Origin: Flintibacter sp. KGMB00164
Lineage (GTDB): Bacteria; Bacillota; Clostridia; Oscillospirales; Oscillospiraceae
NCBI RefSeq assembly: GCF_008727735.1
Contig: NZ_CP044227.1
Location: 744,001 to 808,000 of the forward strand
Length of the DNA: 64,000 bases
Direction: 5' to 3'
Part shown: positions 32,733 to 40,657 of the stretch, one piece after another
Position numbering within the stretch: the stretch's first letter is position 1
Layout: each line of letters begins with the position of its first letter
Position numbers and translations under genes: made by a program
The notes under the pieces: generated by a model
Database searches by the model: none
What the model was told of the DNA's origin: nothing
Seen by the model: only the letters and a program-made list of their open reading frames with translations

Positions 32733-32762
32733 GGGAGAGTGTGCAAATTCGCACACTCTCCC
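32733..32762. promoter_or_regulatory. 12-bp-arm palindrome, candidate activator site and/or weak terminator
   Basis: GGGAGAGTGTGC-aaattc-GCACACTCTCCC lies directly after the activator gene. Only five T residues follow, after a 6-nt gap, so it is a weak terminator. It is centred about 125 bp upstream of the sigma-54 -24/-12 elements, the usual distance for an NtrC-type upstream activator site. Confidence 0.6.
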
Positions 32763-32883
32763 GCTGCTTTTTGAGAACGAATCAGGGGGAACAGGAAGAA
32801 AAATACAAAGAAAAAGTTTTAAAATGGAAAGAAAAAGCGGAAGAATTTTACTCATTAAAGAAAAATGCAAAAAAGAATCAAAG

Positions 32884-32900
32884 TTGGCACGCAGCTTGCA
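32884..32900 (+). promoter_or_regulatory. Sigma-54 promoter of the pxp operon
   Basis: TTGGCACGCAGCTTGCA matches the -24/-12 consensus, with GG (32886-32887) and GC (32898-32899) exactly 12 bp apart. It lies 42 bp before the pxpA start. The gene upstream encodes a sigma-54 activator. Confidence 0.9.
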
Positions 32901-32942
32901 TTATTATAATTAACTGGAATGAAACTTCAAGGAGGTTTATTT

Positions 32943-33710
32943 ATGTACAAGGTAGATCTGAACAGCGACCTGGGCGAGAGCTTTGGCGCATACACCATCG
33001 GTCTGGATGAGCAGGTTATCCAGCATGTGTCCTCTGCCAACGTGGCCTGCGGCTATCACGCCGGCGACCCCCTGGTGATGGACAAGACTGTGGCCGCCGC
33101 CAAGGCTGCCGGTGTAGCGGTAGGCGCGCATCCCGGCTATCCTGACCTGATGGGCTTTGGCCGCCGGAACATGGTGTGCTCCCCCAAGGAGGTCAAGGCT
33201 TACATCCAGTATCAGCTGGGCGCTCTGATGGCTTTCACTGCCGCCCACGGCGTGAAGCTGCAGCACTGCAAGCCCCACGGTTCCCTGTACAACATGGCCG
33301 GCAAGGACATGGATCTGGCCATGGCCATTGCTGAGGGCATCTACAGCGTGGACAAGGACGTGATCCTGCTGGGTCTGGCGGGCAGCAAGATGCTGGAGGC
33401 CGGCAAGCAGGTTGGTCTGCGGGTAGCCAGCGAGGTCTTTGCTGACCGTGCCTATCAGGCCGACGGCTCCCTGGTGCCCCGCAGCAAGCCCGGCGCTGTG
33501 ATCCACGACAAGGACGAGGCCATTGCCCGTACCATCCGTATGGTCACCGAGGGCAAGGTTACCGCCATCACCGGCGAGGAGGTCTCCATCGACGCCCACT
33601 CCATCTGCGTACACGGCGACAACCCCTCCGCAGTAGAGTTTGTCAAGAACATCCGCGCCAAGCTGGAAGCTGAGGGCGTGACCATCGCTCCCATTGCGGA
33701 TATTGTGTGA
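32943..33710 (+). CDS. pxpA: 5-oxoprolinase subunit PxpA (LamB/YcsF family)
   Basis: This 255-aa protein begins with the family signature [12 protein letters not shown]. It continues with [29 protein letters not shown] and KPHGSLYN, all highly conserved in YcsF. With PxpB and PxpC it forms the ATP-dependent bacterial 5-oxoprolinase that opens 5-oxo-L-proline to glutamate. ATG 32943 lies behind AAGGAGG. It is the first gene of the sigma-54-driven operon. Full length. Confidence 0.96.
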   Translation: MYKVDLNSDLGESFGAYTIGLDEQVIQHVSSANVACGYHAGDPLVMDKTVAAAKAAGVAVGAHPGYPDLMGFGRRNMVCSPKEVKAYIQYQLGALMAFTAAHGVKLQHCKPHGSLYNMAGKDMDLAMAIAEGIYSVDKDVILLGLAGSKMLEAGKQVGLRVASEVFADRAYQADGSLVPRSKPGAVIHDKDEAIARTIRMVTEGKVTAITGEEVSIDAHSICVHGDNPSAVEFVKNIRAKLEAEGVTIAPIADIV

Positions 33711-33762
33711 TCCGCTTTGTATAGGAGAGGAGACTCCCAAAACGATTTAGGAGGTCAATGTT

Positions 33763-35028
33763 ATGAGTAATCAACCCAACACTGCCGCCGCAAAACCCAG
33801 CCGGTCTGTTCTGTTCGGCGCCGCCTTCCTGATGGCTACCTCGGCCATCGGTCCCGGCTTCCTGACTCAGACCTCTACCTTTACCGCGCAGCACGGCGCG
33901 GCCCTGGCTCTGGTCATCGTGCTGGCCATTATCATGGATATGACCGCTCAGATGAACATCTGGTCCGTAGTTACCGTCTCCAAGATGCGTGCTCAGGATG
34001 TAGCCAACAAGCTGCTGCCTGGTTTGGGCGTTATCATCGCCATCCTGGTTGCCATCGGCGGCCTGGCCTTTAACGTAGGTAACGTGGGCGGCGTGGCCCT
34101 GGGCTTCAACGCCATGATCGGTCTGGACCAGAAGGTCGGCGCTGTGGTGGCCGGCTGCCTGGGTATCATTATCTTCATCAACAAGAACGCCAAGACCATC
34201 ATGGACAAGGTGGCCACCATTCTGGCTGCTGTTATTCTGGTTACCGTTCTGGTGGTTGCCATCATCTCCGAGCCCCCTCTGGGCGAGGTCGGCAAGGGCC
34301 TGGTGGACTTCCAGTACCTGCTGGATCCGAAGACCAATATGTTCACCGCTCTGACCACCCTGCTGGGCGGCTCCTGCGGCGGCTACATCGCCTTCTCCGG
34401 CGCTCACCGTCTGCTGGACGCCGGCATCTCCGGTCCCGAGAACATCGGCCATGTGCGTAAGAGTGTGCTCCAGGGCTGCGGCACCTCCGGCGCTGTGCGT
34501 ATCCTGCTGTTCCTGGCTGTGCTGGGCACCTGCATGAGCGGCACCCAGTGGCTGGCTGAGAATGCCAAGATCATCACCGACGCTGCCAACGGCGGCAACC
34601 CCGCTGCTGAGGCTTTCCGTCTGGCTGCCGGTGATCTGGGCTACCGTCTGTTCGGCCTGTGCCTGTTCTCTGCCGGCGTCTCCTCCGTGGTGGGCGCGGC
34701 TTACACCTCCGTGTCCTTCCTGAAGACCCTGCACCCCTTCATTGCAAAGTATGAGCGCCAGTTTGTGGTTGGCTTCATCGCCTTCTCCACCCTGATGATG
34801 GTCATCGTGGGCAACGCTGCTGCCCTGCTCATCATCGCCGGCGCCTTCAACGGCCTGATCCTGCCTGTGACTCTGGGCGTGATGCTCTTTGCCGGTCACA
34901 AGACCCGCATCGTGGGCACCGAGTACAAGCACCCCATGTGGCTGACCGTCCTGGGTGCCATCGTGGTCGTGATCGCTCTGTACTCCGGCATCCAGGCTGT
35001 CCCCGGCATCCTGAAGCTGTTTGCTTGA
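33763..35028 (+). CDS. NRAMP-related transporter, YcsG-like
   Basis: This 421-aa integral membrane protein has about 11 helices and the NRAMP-fold TM1 motif AIGPGFLTQTSTF. The divalent-metal DPGN-type TM1 sequence of true NRAMP is replaced, so metal transport is unlikely. B. subtilis ycsG lies beside ycsF, ycsI and kipIA in the same way. It probably carries 5-oxoproline or a related acid into the cell for PxpABC; this rests on context. AGGAGG lies 7 nt upstream of the start. Confidence 0.88.
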   Translation: MSNQPNTAAAKPSRSVLFGAAFLMATSAIGPGFLTQTSTFTAQHGAALALVIVLAIIMDMTAQMNIWSVVTVSKMRAQDVANKLLPGLGVIIAILVAIGGLAFNVGNVGGVALGFNAMIGLDQKVGAVVAGCLGIIIFINKNAKTIMDKVATILAAVILVTVLVVAIISEPPLGEVGKGLVDFQYLLDPKTNMFTALTTLLGGSCGGYIAFSGAHRLLDAGISGPENIGHVRKSVLQGCGTSGAVRILLFLAVLGTCMSGTQWLAENAKIITDAANGGNPAAEAFRLAAGDLGYRLFGLCLFSAGVSSVVGAAYTSVSFLKTLHPFIAKYERQFVVGFIAFSTLMMVIVGNAAALLIIAGAFNGLILPVTLGVMLFAGHKTRIVGTEYKHPMWLTVLGAIVVVIALYSGIQAVPGILKLFA

Positions 35029-35038
35029 TTGACGACAC

Positions 35039-35068
35039 TTGGCACGCCCGCTTAGGCGGGCGTGCCAA
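35039..35068 (+). other. Perfect GC-rich hairpin between ycsG-like gene and pxpB
   Basis: TTGGCACGCCCGC pairs fully with GCGGGCGTGCCAA around a 4-nt loop. No T run follows, so it is not a normal terminator. It may set mRNA processing or the ratio of transporter to enzyme messages. Confidence 0.7.
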
Positions 35069-35089
35069 TCACACAGAAAGGAGCCTGCT

Positions 35090-35827
35090 ATGGCAGACGT
35101 AAAATTCCTCCTTACCGGGGACACCTCCCTGTCGGTGGAGTTCGGCAACGAGATCAGCACTGAAATCAACGCGAAGATCCGTGCCTTCAACATTGCCTTG
35201 GAGAACAGCAAGATCCCCGGCATCGTGGAGACAGTACCTACCTACCGCTCTCTTATGGTCCACTATGATCCCAGCGTTATCCGCTATGAGCCTCTGGTGA
35301 AGCGTATGAAGGGCCTGCTGGGTCAGCTGGACAAGATCCAGATTCCCCCCAGCGACGTGCTGGAGATCCCCGTGCTCTACGGCGGCGAGGCCGGTCCTGA
35401 CCTGGACTTTGTGGCCGAGCACGCAGGCAAGACCCCGGAGGAGGTTATCAAGATCCACACCTCCACCGAGTACCTCATCTATATGCTGGGCTTCACCCCC
35501 GGCTTTACCTATCTGGGCGGCATGGACGAGTCCATCGCAACCCCCCGCCTCAAGCAGCCCCGGGTGAAGATTCCCGCCGGCTCCGTGGGCATTGCCGGCT
35601 CTCAGACCGGCGTGTATCCTATCGACTCCCCGGGCGGCTGGCAGCTCATTGGTCTGACTCCGGTGCGGATGTACGATCCCGACCGGGCCGAGCCCATCCT
35701 GCCTAAGGCCGGCGAGTATATCAAGTTCTATTCCATTACCAAGGCGGAGTTTGACGAGATCGCCGCCCAGGAGGCCGCCGGCACCTATGTGTGCAAGCGT
35801 CATCCCAGAAAGGAGGGGGCGAAATGA
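35090..35827 (+). CDS. pxpB: 5-oxoprolinase subunit PxpB (KipI-like)
   Basis: This 245-aa protein of the cyclophilin-fold KipI/allophanate-hydrolase subunit 1 family has EIPVLYGGEAGPDLDFVAEH, MLGFTPGFTYLGGMDE, and PAGSVGIAGSQTGVYP followed by SPGGWQLIG. It is a subunit of 5-oxoprolinase. ATG 35090 has AAAGGAG; the longer frame runs across the hairpin. Its stop overlaps the pxpC start (ATGA). The B. subtilis homologue was first described as a sporulation-kinase inhibitor, but the pxpABC context favours 5-oxoprolinase here. Confidence 0.95.
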   Translation: MADVKFLLTGDTSLSVEFGNEISTEINAKIRAFNIALENSKIPGIVETVPTYRSLMVHYDPSVIRYEPLVKRMKGLLGQLDKIQIPPSDVLEIPVLYGGEAGPDLDFVAEHAGKTPEEVIKIHTSTEYLIYMLGFTPGFTYLGGMDESIATPRLKQPRVKIPAGSVGIAGSQTGVYPIDSPGGWQLIGLTPVRMYDPDRAEPILPKAGEYIKFYSITKAEFDEIAAQEAAGTYVCKRHPRKEGAK

Positions 35828-36765
35828 GCATTACCGTATTGAACCCCGGTCTGCTGACCACGGTACAGGATATGGGCCGTGTGGGCTATCAGCAGTTTGG
35901 CGTGTCGGTGTCCGGCGTCATGGACCCCCGCTCTGCCGCCATTGCCAACATCCTGGTGGGTAACCCCGAGGATGAGGCGGTGCTAGAGTGCACCATGATG
36001 GGCCCCCAGCTCCTCTTTAACCAGGCGGAGACCATCGCCATCACCGGCGGCGATCTGATGCCCACCCTGGACGGTCAGCCCATGCCCACCTACCGGGCGG
36101 TCACTGTCCAGGCCGGTCAGGTGCTGCGTTTCCAGGCCCCCAAGACGGGCTGCCGCTGCTTTATTGCCTTCACCGGCGGATTGGATATCCCCGAGGTAAT
36201 GGGCAGCCGCTCTACTTACATGAAGGCCAAGATCGGCGGATATCAGGGCCGCAAGCTCCAGAAGGACGACGTGATCGGCTTCCGGGCTCCCGGTGTACCC
36301 AAGAACCTGAATATCCGCTGCATGAGCCCCGAGTTTATCCCCCGCCCGGTGTACACCCTGCGGGTAGTAATGGGACCTCAGGACGACGCCTTTACCCAGC
36401 AGGGTCTGGACACCTTCCTGAGCGAGACCTACTCGGTGACCAACGAGTTTGACCGCATGGGCTGCCGTCTGGATGGCCCCGTCATCCAGCACGTCACCGA
36501 CGGCAACATTATTTCCGACGGCATCGCCTTCGGCGCCATCCAGGTTCCCTCTGAGGGCAAGCCCATCATCATGCTGGGCGACCGTCAGACCACCGGCGGC
36601 TATACCAAGATTGCCAATGTCATCTCTGCCGACTTCCGGCTGCTGGGCCAGCTGAAGGCAGGCGACAAGGTAAAATTTGAAAAGGTATCCATCGGACAGG
36701 CCCAGGATGCTCTGCTCAATCAGCGGGCTGCTCTGAAGACCCTGCGTCACGCTCTGGACGGCTGA
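35824..36765 (+). CDS. pxpC: 5-oxoprolinase subunit PxpC (KipA-like)
   Basis: This 313-aa biotin-dependent carboxyltransferase-like protein (allophanate-hydrolase subunit 2/KipA family) has early GLLTTVQDMGRVGYQQFGV. It continues with ECTMMGPQLLF, ITGGDLMPTL, FTGGLDIPEVMGSRST and the late GDRQTTGGYTKIANVI. It pairs with PxpB in the enzyme and is translationally coupled to it. Full length. Confidence 0.95.
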   Translation: MSITVLNPGLLTTVQDMGRVGYQQFGVSVSGVMDPRSAAIANILVGNPEDEAVLECTMMGPQLLFNQAETIAITGGDLMPTLDGQPMPTYRAVTVQAGQVLRFQAPKTGCRCFIAFTGGLDIPEVMGSRSTYMKAKIGGYQGRKLQKDDVIGFRAPGVPKNLNIRCMSPEFIPRPVYTLRVVMGPQDDAFTQQGLDTFLSETYSVTNEFDRMGCRLDGPVIQHVTDGNIISDGIAFGAIQVPSEGKPIIMLGDRQTTGGYTKIANVISADFRLLGQLKAGDKVKFEKVSIGQAQDALLNQRAALKTLRHALDG

Positions 36766-36790
36766 TACCTGTAAATAAGGAGGAGTTCCC

Positions 36791-37612
36791 ATGGCTTTTG
36801 ATATTACCCCTTATATCGACAAGTCCCCCGCTGAGGTCCGCGGCCTGATCCGCCAGGGCGTCATCGACTTCCCCACTGCCGGTATGTGCCGGGGCTATGC
36901 CCAGGCCAATCTGGTGATCCTCCCCCCGGAGTACGCCGCTGACTTTGAGGAGTTTACCAAGAAGAACCCTTTCCCCTGTCCGGTGCTGGAGATCATCAAG
37001 GGTACCCCTGAGACCCACGCCATGGGCGAGGGAGGCAACATCTGCTCGGATATCCCCCGCTACCGCATCTATGAAAACGGTGTGTTTACCAAGGAGATCA
37101 CCGACGCCTCCGAGTATTGGAAAGAGGGTTATGTGGGCTTCCTCATCGGCTGTTCCTTCTCCTTTGAGGAGGCGCTGATGGCTGCCGGAATTCCCGTGCG
37201 CCACATTGAGCAGGGCTGCAACGTGCCCATGTTCAAGACCAACATCCAGACCGTCAAGGCTGGTCCCTTCGAAGGACCCATGGTGTGCTCCATGCGTCCC
37301 ATGACTCCGGAGCAGGCCCAGAAGGCCTACGACATCACCGTGAAGATGCCCAACGTCCACGGCGCTCCTGTCCAGATCGGTGATCCGGAGAAGGTGGGTG
37401 TCAAGGACGTGATGAAGCCTGACTACGGTGATCCTGTGGAGATCCGGGAGGGCGAGGTGCCTGTGTTCTGGCCCTGCGGTGTCACTCCCCAGGCGGCGGT
37501 GGAGAATGCCAAGCCCCCCATTGTCATTACCCACGCCCCCGGCCATATGTTTATCACCGATATCCTGAACACCGAGCTCAACGACTATCTGGAAGCCCAG
37601 AAGAATAAGTAA
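36791..37612 (+). CDS. DUF1445 protein (YcsI / D-glutamate-cyclase-like)
   Basis: This 273-aa protein of the DUF1445 hydro-lyase-like family has TAGMCRGYAQANLVILP, PRYRIYENG, GFLIGCSFSFEEAL, PMVCSMRPM and a late ITHAPGHMFITDI. The mitochondrial relative DGLUCY converts D-glutamate to 5-oxo-D-proline, so this gene may feed or interconvert 5-oxoproline in the same operon. The start has AAGGAGG 7 nt upstream. Last gene of the pxp operon. Confidence 0.9.
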   Translation: MAFDITPYIDKSPAEVRGLIRQGVIDFPTAGMCRGYAQANLVILPPEYAADFEEFTKKNPFPCPVLEIIKGTPETHAMGEGGNICSDIPRYRIYENGVFTKEITDASEYWKEGYVGFLIGCSFSFEEALMAAGIPVRHIEQGCNVPMFKTNIQTVKAGPFEGPMVCSMRPMTPEQAQKAYDITVKMPNVHGAPVQIGDPEKVGVKDVMKPDYGDPVEIREGEVPVFWPCGVTPQAAVENAKPPIVITHAPGHMFITDILNTELNDYLEAQKNK

Positions 37613-37618
37613 GCACAG

Positions 37619-37653
37619 AAAATGCCCGCGGCAGACGCCGCGGGCATTTTTAT
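37619..37653. terminator. Bidirectional terminator
   Basis: AAAATGCCCGCGGC-aga-GCCGCGGGCATTTTT ends the pxp operon and the convergent SpoU methyltransferase gene. Confidence 0.92.
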
Positions 37654-37660
37654 TGTCCGT

Positions 37661-38497
37661 TTAGTTTTTCTCTCTGGCACGCAGCTGCCAGAAGATGACC
37701 GCTCCGGCAGCGGCCACATTGAGGGAATCCACGCCGTGGTACATAGGAATCCGGGCAGTGTAATCACAGTGGGCCATGGTTTCCTCACACAGGCCGTTTC
37801 CCTCCGAGCCCAGAACGATGGCAAGCTTTTCCGCATTGGCCAGGACCGGGTCTTCAATGGAGATGGAGTTGTCCGTCAGTGCCATGGCTGCGGTGGAAAA
37901 GCCCAGGGAGCGCAGGGTGGCGATCCCGGGCTGGGGCCACTGAAAGGCATCCCCATGCAGCCAGGTCCAGGGAATCTGGAAGACAGTGCCCATGCTCACC
38001 CGCACCGAGCGGCGATAGAAAGGGTCGCAGCAGGAGGAAGAAACCAGGATTCCGTCCATCCCCAGAGCGGCGGCAGAGCGAAAGATAGCGCCGATGTTGG
38101 TGGAGTCGGTAATGTTCTCCAATACCACCAGACGCCGGGCACTGCGGCAGATCTCTTCGGGACTGGGAAGGGGAGGACGGCGCATGGCGCATAACATTCC
38201 CCGGGTCAGCTCATAGCCGGTCAGACGGGCCAATACATCCCGCGGGGCGGTATAGATGGGGATGTTGTCCCACGGAGGGGGGAGAAGCTGTGTCAGTGCG
38301 GGAAGGTGTCTGGCTTCTGTCAAGCAGGAGAGAGGCTGGCAGCCTGCTTTGAGGGCACAGGAGATGACCTTGCCGCTCTCAGCGATGAAGATTCCCTTCT
38401 CGGGATCCCGCTGACTGCGCAGCTGGGCGTGGGTGAGCTGGGTATAGGGGGCAAGCTCCGGGGCGGAGAGGTCGCTGATTTCTATGATATGAGCCAT
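37661..38497 (-). CDS. SpoU/TrmH-family RNA 2'-O-methyltransferase
   Basis: This 278-aa protein has an N-terminal substrate-binding domain and a SPOUT domain with NSTNIGAIFRSAAALGMD-type motif 1 (written here as DSTNIGAIFRSA), LVLGSEGNGL motif 2 and the C-terminal RIPMYHGVDSLNVAAAGAV motif 3. It should methylate a ribose in rRNA or tRNA; the site cannot be told. The start has AGGAGG. Single gene. Confidence 0.92.
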   Translation of the reverse strand: MAHIIEISDLSAPELAPYTQLTHAQLRSQRDPEKGIFIAESGKVISCALKAGCQPLSCLTEARHLPALTQLLPPPWDNIPIYTAPRDVLARLTGYELTRGMLCAMRRPPLPSPEEICRSARRLVVLENITDSTNIGAIFRSAAALGMDGILVSSSCCDPFYRRSVRVSMGTVFQIPWTWLHGDAFQWPQPGIATLRSLGFSTAAMALTDNSISIEDPVLANAEKLAIVLGSEGNGLCEETMAHCDYTARIPMYHGVDSLNVAAAGAVIFWQLRAREKN

Positions 38498-38554
38498 ATG
38501 GGCCTCCTGAGTGGTTCAAGATGTTCTTATTATAACACAACGGTGCAGAGCAGG

Positions 38555-38586
38555 CAAAAAAAGACGGCGGGATGTCCGCCGTCTTT
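38555..38586 (-). terminator. Hairpin between the lipid kinase and SpoU genes
   Basis: On the minus strand AAAGACGGCGG-acatc-CCGCCGTCTTTTTTT lies 13 bp after the lipid kinase stop, a standard terminator. Confidence 0.9.
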
Positions 38587-38598
38587 GAGAAGAAAACC

Positions 38599-39519
38599 TT
38601 ATTCGTTGACCGCCTTGTCGTGGGACGGCCCCTGAATGATGTGAAGGGCCTGGCGGTGGTTGCGTACCACGTTGACCTCCTGGCTGCCCCCGTATTCCCC
38701 GTCGATGGTCCAGGGGATGGGCTTATCGCAGGTGAATTTCAGGTCTGAGGCGTGGAAGGAGATCAAAGCGCTGCCGGTGGTGGCAGGAGCCTGCCCCAGC
38801 AGAGATTGAAGCGCGGCACCCACTTCGAAAATGTTCACCGGCTTTTTCACCAGAATGACCTCGAAGAGTCCGTCGTCCAGCTCTACCCGGTCGGTGGGCA
38901 GGTTTTTCATGCCGCCCACGGAATAGGTGTTGCACACCATGCCGTAGAAGAAGTCGTCCTCCAGGGTGTTGCCGTCATACTCTACCTTGATGTGGTAGGG
39001 GGCGATGGAGGGGATGGAGGCGATGCCTGCCATGACATAGGCCAGATGCCCGAACGTGTTTTTCAGATCCTGGGGCGTATCATAGGCCACCTCAGTAAAG
39101 GCGCCAAAGGCGGCGACATAGACAAAGGGGCGCTCGTTCAAGGTGCCGATGTCCCAGGCCAGAGGCGGGATATCGCTGCCGGCCAAGGCGGCTGCCTTTT
39201 TATAGACCCGAGGAATATGGAGGGTGGTGGCGCAGTCGTTGGTGGAGCCGGCAGGAATATAGCCCAGAACGGGCGGGGACTCCAGCGCCATCAGCCCGGC
39301 GGCCGTTTCACTCAGGGTGCCGTCGCCTCCGCAGCAGACGACCCGGTCAAACTGAGAGCCCAGTTCCCGGACGATACGGGTGGCGTCTCCGGGCTGCTGG
39401 GTGGGGTAGGCGGTGACCAGCCAGCCCTCTTTGGTGAGGGTGTCCAGGATGGGAGACAGGTGGCCTGCCGCGCCTCCCTTGCCGGAAGTGGGATTATAGA
39501 GAAACAGAAGGTGATTCAT
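38599..39519 (-). CDS. Diacylglycerol/lipid kinase (DagK/YegS family)
   Basis: This 306-aa soluble kinase has NPTSGKGGA at the start, the catalytic GGDGTLSETAAGL motif, PAGSTNDCATTL and a C-terminal beta-sandwich ending in WTIDGEYGGSQEV. It phosphorylates diacylglycerol or a related membrane lipid. ATG 39519 is preferred over 39528 because GAGGT lies 9 nt upstream of it. It lies alone, divergent from an SDR gene. Confidence 0.93.
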   Translation of the reverse strand: MNHLLFLYNPTSGKGGAAGHLSPILDTLTKEGWLVTAYPTQQPGDATRIVRELGSQFDRVVCCGGDGTLSETAAGLMALESPPVLGYIPAGSTNDCATTLHIPRVYKKAAALAGSDIPPLAWDIGTLNERPFVYVAAFGAFTEVAYDTPQDLKNTFGHLAYVMAGIASIPSIAPYHIKVEYDGNTLEDDFFYGMVCNTYSVGGMKNLPTDRVELDDGLFEVILVKKPVNIFEVGAALQSLLGQAPATTGSALISFHASDLKFTCDKPIPWTIDGEYGGSQEVNVVRNHRQALHIIQGPSHDKAVNE

Positions 39520-39684
39520 AGGATACATACCTCGAAGAAAGAGATAAAACGGGAAAAAAGCCCGAAAAAATTTAGTTCAATAGAGAATATTATAGATGGC
39601 GGGCGGAAAAAAGCAAGGAGGAAATGTAAAATCTTTATGAAATATATATACAGCGGGAGAAAGAGCGGAATCGGCAGAAAAGGG

Positions 39685-39713
39685 TTGCATGGCAGGGGTA
39701 AAATGATTAAAAT
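39685..39713 (+). promoter_or_regulatory. Promoter of the SDR gene
   Basis: TTGCAT, a 17-bp spacer and TAAAAT lie 30 bp before the ATG. The remaining part of 39520-39684 is AT-rich and holds the lipid-kinase promoter (TATAAT on the minus strand). Confidence 0.7.
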
Positions 39714-39743
39714 GTGGGCAGAAAAGGAAAAGGAGCTGGATGT

Positions 39744-40493
39744 ATGGAGCAGGAGAGAAGGCCGGCTGTGCTGATCACCGGAGCGTCCCGGGGAATTGGT
39801 GCGGCCTGCGCCCGGCGGTTTGCTCAGGCAGGCTGGAATGTAGGAGTCAATTACTTCCATTCCAGGCAGCAGGCCCTGGAGCTGGTAGAGGAGTTGGAGA
39901 AGCTGGGCGTCCGGGCCGCAGCGCTGCAGGGGGATGTGTCCCAGTCGCAGCAGGCCGCGGCGCTGGTGGAAGAGGCCCAGCGGGAGTTTGGAGCTCTGGA
40001 TGCGCTGGTTTGTAACGCCGGGGTGGCCGGAGTCCAGGCTCTGCTGACCGACTTGACCGATGAGCAATGGCGCTGGACTGCAGGGACCAATCTTGACGGC
40101 GTGGTGTATACCATGCGTGCGGCCATCCCCGGGATGGTGCGCCGTCAGAAGGGAAGCATTGTTACCATATCGTCTATGTGGGGCCTTACCGGCGGCTCCT
40201 GTGAGGCGGCATATTCCGCTGCCAAGGCAGGAGTGATCGGTCTGACCCGAGCCATGGCCAAGGAACTTGGCCCCTCTCATATTCGGGTCAACTGTGTGGC
40301 GCCGGGTGTGATCGATACCGATATGAACGCCCACCTCTCGTCCCAGGATATGCAGGCTCTGGCAGAAGAGACTCCGCTGGGGCGGATCGGTCGGCCGGAG
40401 GATGTAGCGGAGGGAGTCTTCTTCCTGGCCAGTGCCGCAGCCGACTTCATTACCGGACAGGTGCTGGCAGTGGATGGCGGAATGGTGATTTGA
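39744..40493 (+). CDS. Short-chain dehydrogenase/reductase (FabG-like)
   Basis: This 249-aa Rossmann enzyme has TGASRGIGAACARR (NADPH loop), NAGVAG, the catalytic Ser in ISSMWG, Y and K in AAYSAAKAGVIGL, and the late PLGRIGRPEDVAEGVFFLAS and ITGQVLAVDGG motifs. It is closest to beta-ketoacyl-ACP reductase, but it stands alone, away from the fab operon at the right end of the window, so it may act on another keto substrate. ATG 39744 has AAGGAG. Confidence 0.92.
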   Translation: MEQERRPAVLITGASRGIGAACARRFAQAGWNVGVNYFHSRQQALELVEELEKLGVRAAALQGDVSQSQQAAALVEEAQREFGALDALVCNAGVAGVQALLTDLTDEQWRWTAGTNLDGVVYTMRAAIPGMVRRQKGSIVTISSMWGLTGGSCEAAYSAAKAGVIGLTRAMAKELGPSHIRVNCVAPGVIDTDMNAHLSSQDMQALAEETPLGRIGRPEDVAEGVFFLASAAADFITGQVLAVDGGMVI

Positions 40494-40564
40494 AAAAAGA
40501 GGACATTTTGGGAGAATGGGGAAAAAGAGCGAAAAAACTTAAGAAAATCATGAGAATTGTCCGG

Positions 40565-40593
40565 TTGTCATGGAATAAAAAGGTTGCTATAAT
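40565..40593 (+). promoter_or_regulatory. Strong promoter of the DUF4015-like gene
   Basis: TTGTCA, a 17-bp spacer and a perfect TATAAT lie 65 bp before the GTG start. Confidence 0.85.
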
Positions 40594-40657
40594 ATTCACA
40601 TCGTAATTACAGCATCGGGCTTGGTCCCGACAACAGAATGTGGAAGGAGGCAGTGCC

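Noticed and set aside
35039-35056. Second sigma-54 promoter (starts TTGGCAC) before pxpB
   Set aside because: The -12 half does not fit: no GC dinucleotide stands 12 bp from the GG in a TTGC context. The sequence is explained by a perfect hairpin.
33643-35223. A 526-codon minus-strand frame across the YcsG-like transporter gene
   Set aside because: Gly/His/Asp/Gln-rich antisense translation; the transporter on the plus strand has clear membrane helices and family motifs.
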